From Chitinophagaceae bacterium (lineage in GTDB: Bacteria; Bacteroidota; Bacteroidia; Chitinophagales; Chitinophagaceae): a stretch of 64,000 bases of DNA. The notes under the pieces were generated by a model, which saw only the letters and a program-made list of their open reading frames with translations, searched no databases and had not been told where the DNA came from. The DNA is taken from positions 1 to 64,000 of the forward strand of contig JAFKGR010000007.1 in the NCBI GenBank assembly GCA_017307735.1, in the 5' to 3' direction. This document shows, piece after piece, positions 1 through 7,678 of this stretch; the first letter of the stretch is position 1, and every line of letters begins with the position of its first letter. Position numbers and translations under genes: made by a program.

Positions 1-83
1 TGGTAATCTGATTTCTTTACTTCAACTTGCATCTTGATGTTGTAGAATACATCAAAGTTCACCCATTTGGGTGAAACGGCATT

Positions 84-124
84 GAGCCTCTAATGCACAC
101 CATGTGCATATCTGAGGCTCTTTT
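84..124 (+). terminator. Rho-independent terminator of an upstream gene
   Basis: GAGCCTC (84-90) pairs with GAGGCTC (114-120), an inner ATGCAC/GTGCAT stem extends the hairpin, and TTTT follows at 121-124. It probably ends a gene lying left of the window; no coding region for that gene is visible here. Confidence 0.7.
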
Positions 125-214
125 GCTTTTTAACTTGCGAATTTGGGGATATATAGTAACCTCACTTTGGATAAAAAGTATGAGGATGGAAAAACAAAAA
201 TTAAGAGATAGACT

Positions 215-718
215 ATGAAAAAAATATTCATCCCAATTTTTTTTCTGTATGCCATCAGTTTTTTTTCCTGTGGTCAAAAAAATACTAAAAAAGAATTACA
301 GAAAGCAAACAAAAAGAATATTACTGATGTGAGAAGTTATACAGGTAACGCATTTATTTTTAGTGACCCGGAAATTTATAGAGCAAGATGTTTTATTATT
401 CCTGTAGATGAGAAGGATACTACAACGTTCAGAAAACTTAATGTTGAGAAAGGAATAAAGGGACGAATATGCATTCAAATGTTTTTAGGTCATTCAGATT
501 TATTGAAGCTTGTAAATGATAGAAATAAAGACATTATTTCTTATAAAGCCTGTAATTTACCGAAAGATTCTATGTTTTTTTCAAGAGTGTTTATTAGTTA
601 CAAAAATTGCGTTGAAATAAAAAGGACTGATGCAAAAGGAAATGTTGACGACAGTTGCAATAGCAAATTAGTTGAGCGCACTGACAGTACTGAAGGCTTT
701 TTCTATATTTATCAATAG
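215..718 (+). CDS. Hypothetical AT-rich lipoprotein
   Basis: This encodes a 167-residue protein that I do not recognise. The N-terminus is a typical lipoprotein signal: two lysines, a hydrophobic stretch of about 12 residues, then a FFSC lipobox with the lipidated cysteine at residue 19, so the protein is probably anchored in the cell envelope. The mature part is rich in lysine and asparagine and has five further cysteines, so disulfides are possible. The ATG at 215 is the only start that keeps the signal peptide. It stands alone downstream of a terminator. Its codons are noticeably more AT-rich than those of the housekeeping genes from 3.5 kb onward, which fits the accessory character of the first 3 kb. 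Function unknown. Confidence 0.75.
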   Translation: MKKIFIPIFFLYAISFFSCGQKNTKKELQKANKKNITDVRSYTGNAFIFSDPEIYRARCFIIPVDEKDTTTFRKLNVEKGIKGRICIQMFLGHSDLLKLVNDRNKDIISYKACNLPKDSMFFSRVFISYKNCVEIKRTDAKGNVDDSCNSKLVERTDSTEGFFYIYQ

Positions 719-775
719 GTTTTGTATTTGACTGTGTTAATTATTTTTGTAAAATCATTTAAAAATAAAAGCCCT

Positions 776-841
776 GTGTTGGTGCAAGTGTCCTTATTTT
801 AGTGCAAGGTTCTACTTTGTGTTAGTGTAAGTTTCCACTTG
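776..841. repeat. Three degenerate ~22-bp tandem units
   Basis: Units begin near 776, 797 and 819 and share the pattern GTGTTrGTGcAAGttTCcactt. The first and third agree best and the middle one has drifted. The period is 21-22 bp. From memory, sequences of this flavour recur beside orphan lipoproteins and short ORFs in Bacteroidota, but I could not check this. Confidence 0.55.
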
Positions 842-879
842 TACTTTGAAGTAATAAAAAACAGGAATCCTCATTATTT

Positions 880-906
880 CCTGCCCGACTGATTCGGTCA
901 GGCGGG
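880..906. repeat. 27-bp near-perfect palindrome
   Basis: CCTGCCCGACTGA (880-892) faces TCGGTCAGGCGGG (894-906) across a single base, with three mismatches, two of them G-U type in RNA. It is far more GC-rich than its AT-rich surroundings. A REP-like dispersed palindrome is the likeliest explanation. No second copy was noticed in this window. Confidence 0.55.
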
Positions 907-1097
907 GTTGCTTTACTGTAAAAGATATTTTTGAAGAATTATTTTCGTTTAATCATAACAGTTATAACCACTTCCAAAAAAGAATTTTTATAGCCAAACA
1001 AGCGAAAAAGTAAATTACCCGGATTTAAAATAACAGCAAAGCCGCATCACTGCAGCTTTTGGATTTTAGAATCTTATTTTTTTTCATCCAGCAACTT

Positions 1098-1380
1098 TTA
1101 GAGTAGCTCATTTTTTTCTTTAATCATCCGTTCGTAGAGTTGAATTTTTTGCTGATAGAGTTCTGCGATTTTTTCGATAGGGTTAAACTGGTAATTGACT
1201 GAAGAAGAATGGTCGTGGTAAGTGTTGGAGATAATATTAAAAGTAGCATCCTCATTAAAGTTTTTAATCGCATCCGCAGAAACCCCGAGCGCCTTAGCTA
1301 CTTTATCCAGGGTAGGCGCTTCGGCTGCGCTAAAGCCAACCGCATATTGTGCGGCCATTGACAAGAGAATAGTTTTGCCA
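1098..1380 (-). pseudogene. 5'-truncated XRE-family regulator remnant
   Basis: On the minus strand a reading frame ends at 1098 and translates to the C-terminal half of a small Bacteroidota XRE/HTH_3-type regulator. The recognisable stretch runs from TLDKVAKALGVSADAIKNF to the coiled-coil-like end containing QQKIQLYERMIKEKNELL. The N-terminal helix-turn-helix seen in intact members (about 110-140 residues) is missing or unrecognisable: upstream of the TLDK segment the frame reads unrelated residues and runs into the IS66-type tnpA start at 1395 in the opposite orientation. I infer loss of the 5' half through insertion or rearrangement. The exact break is uncertain (about 1320-1390). A read-through ATG exists at 1409, but the resulting 103-residue protein would lack a normal DNA-binding domain. 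Confidence 0.6.
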
Positions 1381-1394
1381 CAAACCAATTCTAT

Positions 1395-1607
1395 ATGGAC
1401 AGGGAACAACAGATGGCTGCACTAATTGAAGAATACCATCAGAGCGGGCAGAGCCTAAAAACATTCTGCCTCCAAAACCAAATTAGCTATCATACCTTTC
1501 AGTACTGGCGTTACAGAAAGAAACGGCCCAGTAACAAGCCGGGGGCTTTCATTACTGTTCATTCCAAGCCACAACCATTGCAACCGCTTTCAGCTTCAAA
1601 CGAATGA
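1395..1607 (+). mobile_element. tnpA: IS66-family accessory protein TnpA remnant
   Basis: A 70-residue reading frame resembles the small first ORF (TnpA) of IS66-family elements: an MDREQQMAALIEEYHQSGQS start, then a FCLQNQISYHTFQYWRYRKK segment typical of its helix-turn-helix-like fold. Intact IS66 elements continue with tnpB and the long tnpC transposase; neither follows, and after 1607 there are about 150 non-coding bases and then a convergent gene. This is therefore a decayed fragment and not a mobile copy. It directly abuts the truncated regulator on the opposite strand. The similarity call rests on motif memory only, and terminal inverted repeats were not found. Confidence 0.6.
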
Positions 1608-1765
1608 TGAATATCCGGGAACAGATATTTTTGTCCTTTTTGAAAAGTTCGTTTTCCTTCTCAGAAAATTCCTCTCATCGCGAACGATTTCATTATTGTG
1701 CAAACGGAAATGACTTTTTAAGGGGTGACGAATTATGTATTGCGGTTAATATTTTTTCTTCTTCT

Positions 1766-2629
1766 TTATAAGCCTATTTCTTTTATAATAGCATCTATTG
1801 AGTTTATTTCCAGCTTTGAAAAAGCAAACCATTTTTTGCCTAAATCTTTTAAGGAAGCGCCCATGTGATATACTTCTGTGTGGTCAATAATCAGAAAGCG
1901 ATCATGACTTTTGGAAAAGAATTTCAGCTCAAAATTGCCGTATTGTTCGTTGGCTTTTTTCACATCTAACGATACCCCCTTAGTTATGTTTTTCGTAAGC
2001 AAGAGAACCTTTACGGCTTTTGCTTTTTTAGATAAATGGGTTAAAGTGCTTTCGTCAATATAATTATCAATCAATATGATGCTTCTTTTTGCCGAACGGA
2101 TGATTTTGGAAGCCAGTTCATAAGCATCAAAAATTTGCCCGTCAAAAAATACCCCCTGGGTAGGTAGTTCGGTAGATTTTATTTGAAAAGAAATCTTCTT
2201 TACTTTATCCGCAAGTCGGTCCACTGTATTTTCAATCCGGTTCATTCTTTGGTTGAGTGCATAACCCTTCAGCAGATAATCTTTTAAAATACTGGTAGCC
2301 CAAATTCTGAATTTTGTTCCTTGTTTGGATTTTACGCGATATCCAACAGAAATAATAACGTCAAGGTTGTAATATTCTACTTGTTGAATTTGGGTCTTGT
2401 TCTTTATAGCCCCGTGCTGAGTGGTTGTCGCAAATTTTGCGACAACCACTTCCCTGATCAATTCTCCCTCCGAGAATACATTATTAATATGCTTACCAAT
2501 AGTTTTAACATCCCGCCCAAAAAGCAAAGCCAGTTGCTGCCGGTTGAGCCAAACCGTATCATCCTCTAACCGTACTTCAATCCTTTCAGTTATTTCATCA
2601 GATTGGTATAATACAATTTCGTTTTTCAT
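1766..2629 (-). CDS. RhuM-family protein with PLD-like C-terminal domain
   Basis: A 287-residue protein in two parts. Residues 1-145 match the RhuM ('virulence protein RhuM') family, with the characteristic segments VWLNRQQLALLFGRDVKTIG, YYNLDVIISVGYRVKSKQGT and FRIWATSILKDYLLKGYALN; the family is thought to bind DNA and is common on mobile and defence-associated DNA. Residues 155-287 look like a single phospholipase D-like lobe: FFDGQIFDAYELASKII, a strand ending IILIDNYIDE, and SHDRFLIIDH at 241-250, an HxK-like site with arginine in place of lysine. Its neighbours are an IS66 fragment and a dead regulator, so lateral acquisition is likely. It could be a nucleic-acid sensor or nuclease in defence, or a toxin-like protein; no partner antitoxin or methylase is visible. 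Confidence 0.8.
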   Translation of the reverse strand: MKNEIVLYQSDEITERIEVRLEDDTVWLNRQQLALLFGRDVKTIGKHINNVFSEGELIREVVVAKFATTTQHGAIKNKTQIQQVEYYNLDVIISVGYRVKSKQGTKFRIWATSILKDYLLKGYALNQRMNRIENTVDRLADKVKKISFQIKSTELPTQGVFFDGQIFDAYELASKIIRSAKRSIILIDNYIDESTLTHLSKKAKAVKVLLLTKNITKGVSLDVKKANEQYGNFELKFFSKSHDRFLIIDHTEVYHMGASLKDLGKKWFAFSKLEINSIDAIIKEIGL

Positions 2630-3530
2630 TCATTTTTTTTTAATCCCTGATAGTTAAATTATGCTCCCACCCTTCAAAATAATTATTTTATTATAAGTCC
2701 GGCAATCAGGCAAAGACGATTCTTTCATCTGCTTTTTCTCTCGTTTCATCTTGAGAAATAATCGCTACTTTTTGGTTATACTAATTTGAAAACTTTATGG
2801 ATACTGTTCAGCATGCTGATATCAGTTTTCTCCTGATTGCATGATTCTGGTTTTCGTTCTGGAAGTTGCCTCTCTGACTTCCCCCTTTTCCCCTAATTCC
2901 TCTTCGCCCTCTCTTTCGCTTTCAGCATCTCCAGTTTTTGCTTACTTTTCTTCAACTCGTCCTCAAGGTTCTTCGTATCCGAACATCCCTGGTACATAAT
3001 GTTCACACCATTATTTCCATCATAATTATTGAAGAGGTTTGTAAATGTAGGTTTATCCCTGTAATTAAATAGTATATTCCGGCAACACAAAAAATGTCAG
3101 CCAATTTATATAACCGCATCAGTTTTATATCTTCGATATTCCGGAGCATCCTGACCCCTTCAGGGCAGGTAGAGACTGACAAAGAGAGGTTAATGCCATC
3201 CTGGTCTGCAACGAACCTTTGCCCGGACTTCATGAAGGAATTCTGATATTACCCTGGCAGATATTCCTCCAACGATTATGGGCCGGAGAGTTCATAAAGT
3301 AATTCCCCGGGATTATTGAAATGTTTACCATTGCATAATGCAATCCGGAAGTAACAAAATCAGGAACGCTTCCTGTCACCTCTTCCGGCCATACTGGTAT
3401 AACCCCCTGATTTCTTATAGTAATATCCGCCGATTGATTTGCAAATTTTCCGATGGATTGTAAAATAAAACATCATATTCTGTCGTTTTACTTCAGGAAT
3501 TATCTTACACAACCCCTAACAACCCCAAAG
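2630..3530. other. 900-bp non-coding interval
   Basis: No gene of convincing length. A minus-strand frame (about 2893-3000) reads a charged, lysine-rich helix-like tail (ELKKSKQKLEMLKAKERAKR) and could be the 3' remnant of a lost gene, but nothing upstream supports it. A small palindrome, ATTGCAT-A-ATGCAAT, lies at 3330-3344, upstream of the exopolysaccharide export genes, and could be a regulator site. The interval probably marks the edge of the accessory patch. Confidence 0.5.
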
Positions 3531-5891
3531 ATGACTCGCAACAAACTTGCCTGTTTGAAATGTCTGTATGTTTTCATTATTGCAGTTTTTTTCTGCCTGC
3601 CATATCAGACAATTGCCCAGGATATCAAAGAGCTGCCCGATTTGCCCATTGATCCAAACGCTCTGAAAAATGCAGCTCCGACGGAATTACAGGCACTTTT
3701 GCAGGACTTCAACAAGCAGCCTGAAAAACCGGGTGAAGACCTTCACAAAGCACTTATAAAAAATGTGGTAACAACAGACAGTACCCGGAAAGATTTGATA
3801 AAAAGCACTTTTAATGATCCCCGCAGTGTTTATGGCAGCAATCTCTTTCAGAATGATCAGATCATGCAGCTCGCTGAACTGAGTACCCCCCCGGATGATT
3901 ATCAGATAGGGGTTGGCGATCATATCGTTGTTTCGTTGTGGGGAGGGGCAGATTTTGAACAGGATTACATCGTGGCGCGGGATGGCTCTATCTTTCCAAG
4001 AGGGTTGGGAAAGATTACTGTCCAGGGGCTTACTTTCGTAAATGCGAGGGCGATGATTTACGATCGTTTCCGGCGCGTGATTCCTTCCGGTACAAATATC
4101 AGTGTAACGGTTGGCCAGCCACGATCCATCGTGGTTCAGGTAACAGGGAATGTCCATTCTCCCGGGCCGGTGGTGGTTTCGGCATTTTCTAATGCAATGA
4201 ATGTGGTTGCCCTTGCCGGAGGTGTCACCGATTATGGAAACCTGAGAAATATCCTTCTTTCCAGAAATGGGAAAATTATTGATTCAATTGATGTTTATAA
4301 ATACCTGAATACCGGAGATTACGGTAAACATGTATATCTGGAAAATAATGATTTTATCATTGTTCCGTTTTATGAGAAAAAAGTGTTGGCAACCGGCCAG
4401 TTCAAACGCCCCATGTATTATCAGTTAAAACAAAATGAAGGGTTGCGCGACCTGATCCGTTATGCCGGAGGATTCACATCGGATGCTTATGCTTCGGCGG
4501 GTACTATCATCCGCAACGTAAATGAAAAACAAACTATTAAAACAGTTAACATGAAAGCCATCGGGCTGCATGCTTCAGGAGGCATTGTGGATGAACCACT
4601 CTATGATGGCGATATTGTTGCTGTGAATCTGATCAATCCCGGGCTAAAAAATAAGGTAATTGTAAAAGGTGAAATCGCCTACCCAGGTGTCTATGAAGTA
4701 CGCCCGGGCGACAGATTATTTGATATCATTAACCGTGCGGGAGGAGTTACGCCAAATTCGTACCTCGATCGCGCCTATGTTTACAAAGGCGCAGGAGATT
4801 CCACCAGCATTCGTTCTGATAAGATTGATGTAAATCTGAAAGATTTGAATGTGGACCTTGCCAGTAAGAATAACATTCCAATCAGTGCCAATGATATCAT
4901 AGAGGTATTCAATAAAAATCAATTTGGAGAAAGGCAAACCGTGTCTATTGACGGGGAAGTGAGGAAGCCGGGAACGTATCAGAAATATGGCAGTATGACA
5001 TTGAAAGATCTTTTGTACTTCGCCAATGGTTTGTTGCCCTCAGCGGCATACGGCCTGATAACTGTTTCCAGTGTGGTGGATCAGGATTCTGCGCAGAGTG
5101 GTTTCACACCTACCAATACCATTATTAAAACCTATTCCATAAACCAAAATCTTGTTCTTGATTCCGTAACGGAAAATGTGAAATTGAAACCTTATGATCA
5201 GGTATTTGTGAGAAGAAATCCCAAGTTTCAATTGCAGCAGAATGTAAAAGTGGAGGGGGAAGTGGTGTATGAGGGTACCTATCCCAAACTTGAATCAGAT
5301 GAAAGGCTGTCCTCTCTGATTCAAAGAGCGGGTGGGGTACGGAAGAACAGCAATCTTTCAGGTGCAATTTTGTACAGGGCCAAAGACAGTATTACCAATA
5401 AACCCGTAAATATTATCCCTGATTCTTCAGCGCTTGCAAATGCGCCGAAACATCCGGCACTGGAACCCATCGCCATTGATCTGCAGAAAGCCATGGAAAA
5501 TCCCGGAAGCCGTTTTGACCTTGTGTTAAAAACCGGTGATATTGTGTATGTCCCGGCTCTCAACCCTGTGGTGGAGGTGAAAGGTTCTGTGCAGAACCAA
5601 TTGAAAGTGTTTTACGACAAGGATCATAAAAGTGTTGGATATTATATCGATCAGGCAGGAGGTTTCGGAGCAAGGCCGTGGCGCAAGAGGATTTATGTAA
5701 CCTATCCGAATGGTACCAGCAGAAAAACCAAAAACTTTGGATTCTTTCATTTTTATCCGAAAGTTGAATCTGGAAGTGTAATTACAATTCCCGAAAGGCC
5801 CCAGGGCAAGATACTTCCGAATATTGCCAACCAGGCATTGGTAACTTCAATTCCTATTTTCATAGCCTATATTCTGACCAGGATTAAATAA
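3531..5891 (+). CDS. Wza-like polysaccharide export protein with six SLBB repeats
   Basis: This is an outer-membrane polysaccharide export (OPX) protein of the Wza family that would form the periplasmic/outer-membrane channel for a capsule or exopolysaccharide. I place the start at 3531 because a signal peptide (hydrophobic core about residues 10-24, cleavage near IAQ) follows directly; an upstream in-frame ATG at 3453 would add 26 unlikely residues. The poly-export domain lies about residues 120-190 (YQIGVGDHIVVSLWGGAD). Six SLBB-type repeats follow, each ending in an AGGV/AGGF-like turn (for example VKGEIAYPGVYEV and VEGEVVYEGTY). A hydrophobic segment sits at the C-terminus. At 786 residues it is longer than E. 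coli Wza because of the extra SLBB domains, as is common in Bacteroidota. A Wzz-like gene follows after 7 bp. Confidence 0.88.
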   Translation: MTRNKLACLKCLYVFIIAVFFCLPYQTIAQDIKELPDLPIDPNALKNAAPTELQALLQDFNKQPEKPGEDLHKALIKNVVTTDSTRKDLIKSTFNDPRSVYGSNLFQNDQIMQLAELSTPPDDYQIGVGDHIVVSLWGGADFEQDYIVARDGSIFPRGLGKITVQGLTFVNARAMIYDRFRRVIPSGTNISVTVGQPRSIVVQVTGNVHSPGPVVVSAFSNAMNVVALAGGVTDYGNLRNILLSRNGKIIDSIDVYKYLNTGDYGKHVYLENNDFIIVPFYEKKVLATGQFKRPMYYQLKQNEGLRDLIRYAGGFTSDAYASAGTIIRNVNEKQTIKTVNMKAIGLHASGGIVDEPLYDGDIVAVNLINPGLKNKVIVKGEIAYPGVYEVRPGDRLFDIINRAGGVTPNSYLDRAYVYKGAGDSTSIRSDKIDVNLKDLNVDLASKNNIPISANDIIEVFNKNQFGERQTVSIDGEVRKPGTYQKYGSMTLKDLLYFANGLLPSAAYGLITVSSVVDQDSAQSGFTPTNTIIKTYSINQNLVLDSVTENVKLKPYDQVFVRRNPKFQLQQNVKVEGEVVYEGTYPKLESDERLSSLIQRAGGVRKNSNLSGAILYRAKDSITNKPVNIIPDSSALANAPKHPALEPIAIDLQKAMENPGSRFDLVLKTGDIVYVPALNPVVEVKGSVQNQLKVFYDKDHKSVGYYIDQAGGFGARPWRKRIYVTYPNGTSRKTKNFGFFHFYPKVESGSVITIPERPQGKILPNIANQALVTSIPIFIAYILTRIK

Positions 5892-5898
5892 TACAAAG

Positions 5899-6933
5899 AT
5901 GAATTCACAACAGATCACGGCTGAAATAATTCTGAGATTAAGAAGAGGATGGGTGTGGATCCTTGGAACTGCAATATTGATTTCAGCAATCCTGATAATA
6001 TTTGCAATGCGGACTCCAAAAACATTTACTTCCTCTGCCACCATTTTTCCACTGACAGCTACTCCCGATAATTCTTCTTCAGCGCTGAATGCATTGATGG
6101 GAGGCGGAGATATCGGAAAGAATTTTACAGATGAGAATTCTGTGAACATCGTTGATCTTGCAATGAGCCGTTCGCTCAGAGAAGAGGTGGCCGCTGCGAA
6201 AGTTCCGTCGTTGGGGAATAAGACGGTTGCCGAATTAATGCTCAACGAATACAATCAAAACAGGAGCGCTATGGAAAAACCTGTTTCGATTGCATCAAAC
6301 GATCCATCTTTAATCACGTGGGCATCCGGCGTATTAAAAAGCAATATGACTGCCAATATTACCAGGACGAATAGTTTTGTGTTGACATTCACCGGCCGTA
6401 CCAGGGATTTGGTCAGGGTGATAAGCTACATAATTATCGATAAGATTTCCGGATTTTATATTGATTTAAAAATTGAGAAAGCGAAAAGGGATTTTGAATT
6501 TGCATCAAAAAAAGTCGACTCTTTGAGAGGTGTGATGAATTCAAAGGACCAGAAACTTATTGCAATGGATCAGCATACGTTATTTACGAATACCTCACAA
6601 TTGCAGTACAGGGTTCCGACTGAAAATGTCATCGCGGATAAACAAATGATCCGTGCCCAGTATGCCAATGCAGTCGCCAATCAGCAAAATGCTGCATACA
6701 AGTTACAGAAAGCAACTCCCGTGATCAAAGTACTTGATAAACCCGATCCTCCATACTCGGTTAAAAGAAGATCAAAGATGGTATATGGAGGTATTGGATT
6801 TGCCGGTGGGCTAATTGTAATGTCATTAATCATGCTGATTCCTTTGCTGATTAAATACCTGAGTATTGAATTCTCAAAACTTATTCAGAATTCACCTTCC
6901 AAAAATGTGGTTGTTCCCAAAGGGAATCCCTGA
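5899..6933 (+). CDS. Wzz-type chain-length / polysaccharide co-polymerase protein
   Basis: A 344-residue inner-membrane protein with the architecture of Wzz/GumC polysaccharide co-polymerases. A first transmembrane helix lies at about residues 15-37 (WVWILGTAILISAILIIFA). A large periplasmic domain follows, with a helical coiled-coil-like stretch around 190-230, then a proline-rich KPDPPYSVKRRSK motif just before the second helix (about 295-320). No Walker motifs or kinase tail are present, so it is the stand-alone type. It starts 7 bp after the Wza-like gene, so the two are almost certainly co-transcribed and act in one trans-envelope export complex. No glycosyltransferases, flippase or polymerase follow, so the rest of the pathway must be elsewhere. 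Confidence 0.82.
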   Translation: MNSQQITAEIILRLRRGWVWILGTAILISAILIIFAMRTPKTFTSSATIFPLTATPDNSSSALNALMGGGDIGKNFTDENSVNIVDLAMSRSLREEVAAAKVPSLGNKTVAELMLNEYNQNRSAMEKPVSIASNDPSLITWASGVLKSNMTANITRTNSFVLTFTGRTRDLVRVISYIIIDKISGFYIDLKIEKAKRDFEFASKKVDSLRGVMNSKDQKLIAMDQHTLFTNTSQLQYRVPTENVIADKQMIRAQYANAVANQQNAAYKLQKATPVIKVLDKPDPPYSVKRRSKMVYGGIGFAGGLIVMSLIMLIPLLIKYLSIEFSKLIQNSPSKNVVVPKGNP

Positions 6934-6989
6934 TTTTTTTTAATGGGGGAAATAACATCTTTTGACTGCCTGTTGTGATGCGCAATAGC

Positions 6990-6997
6990 TAATTTTG
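6990..6997 (+). promoter_or_regulatory. -7 box of recR promoter
   Basis: TAATTTTG matches the Bacteroidota -7 consensus TAnnTTTG exactly and ends only 4 bp before the recR ATG at 7002, implying a leaderless or nearly leaderless transcript. A TTTG at 6961-6964 is a possible but distant -33 element. Confidence 0.6.
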
Positions 6998-7001
6998 CAG
7001 G

Positions 7002-7619
7002 ATGAATTTTTCTTCGTCTTTATTGGAAAATGCAGTGAATGAATTAGCCAAACTTCCGGGAATCGGGAAGAAGACGGCTTTGCGTCTTGCACTGCATTTA
7101 TTGAAAAAAGAAACTTCAGAAGTGGAGGTACTCGTGGGTGCGCTGAGCAAAATGAAACATGAAATAAAATTTTGCGTGAGATGCGGAAATATTTCTGACA
7201 GCGAATTGTGTAACATCTGTAAACAATCTTCGAGGAACAACGGAGTGATCTGCGTGGTTGAAAGCATCAAAGATGTGCTGGCCATAGAAAATACCCAGCA
7301 ATACAACGGGCTTTATCACATTCTTGGTGGTGTTATTTCTCCCCTGGATGGTGTAGGCCCTGATGATTTGACGATTGATGCGCTTGTGAAAAGAGTGGAT
7401 GATGAAAAAGTTGAAGAATTGGTTTTTGCACTCAGCCCGAATATACAGGGAGATACAACGATTTATTATATCGGGAAAAAACTTGCGGGAAAGAAAATAA
7501 AGATTACGACAATTGCGCGGGGCATTGCTTTTGGCGGTGAACTGGAATATGCCGATGAACTGACGCTTGCGAGAAGCATTGCCAACAGAATGCCGGTTGA
7601 GAGTTATGTGAATTATTAA
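7002..7619 (+). CDS. recR: Recombination protein RecR
   Basis: RecR binds DNA with RecO and loads RecA at single-stranded gaps in the RecFOR pathway. The 205-residue length is normal. The features appear in the canonical order: an N-terminal helix-hairpin-helix (LAKLPGIGKKTALRLALHLL, about residues 13-33), a four-cysteine zinc finger (CVRCGN then LCNIC, about 58-75), a Toprim domain beginning VICVVESIKDVLAIE, and a C-terminal segment with GIAFGGELEYADELTL. It is monocistronic in this view, faces the recBCD operon convergently, and its partner recO is at 43.97 kb. The start is fixed by the -7 promoter box ending 4 bp upstream. Confidence 0.96.
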   Translation: MNFSSSLLENAVNELAKLPGIGKKTALRLALHLLKKETSEVEVLVGALSKMKHEIKFCVRCGNISDSELCNICKQSSRNNGVICVVESIKDVLAIENTQQYNGLYHILGGVISPLDGVGPDDLTIDALVKRVDDEKVEELVFALSPNIQGDTTIYYIGKKLAGKKIKITTIARGIAFGGELEYADELTLARSIANRMPVESYVNY

Positions 7620-7678
7620 CAGCTCTGTTTTAGGACAGGCGTCAGTGTTATTCCATTAACAGGGGAAAACTCAGGTAT

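Larger units (their letters stand above)
719..1097. other. Non-coding interval with tandem repeat and palindrome
   Basis: No convincing ORF. The interval holds a degenerate tandem repeat (776-841) and a near-perfect palindrome (880-906), listed separately. The remainder (about 910-1090) is AT-rich and featureless. These are typical signs of a repeat-rich intergenic insertion zone. Confidence 0.6.

Noticed and set aside
2893..3090. 65-codon minus-strand ORF with a lysine-rich tail
   Set aside because: The charged C-terminal 35 residues look protein-like, but there is no supporting start, family or neighbour; kept only as a note in the intergenic entry.
3453..3530. Longer start for the Wza-like protein at 3453
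   Set aside because: It would put 26 polar/basic residues before an otherwise complete signal peptide starting at 3531.
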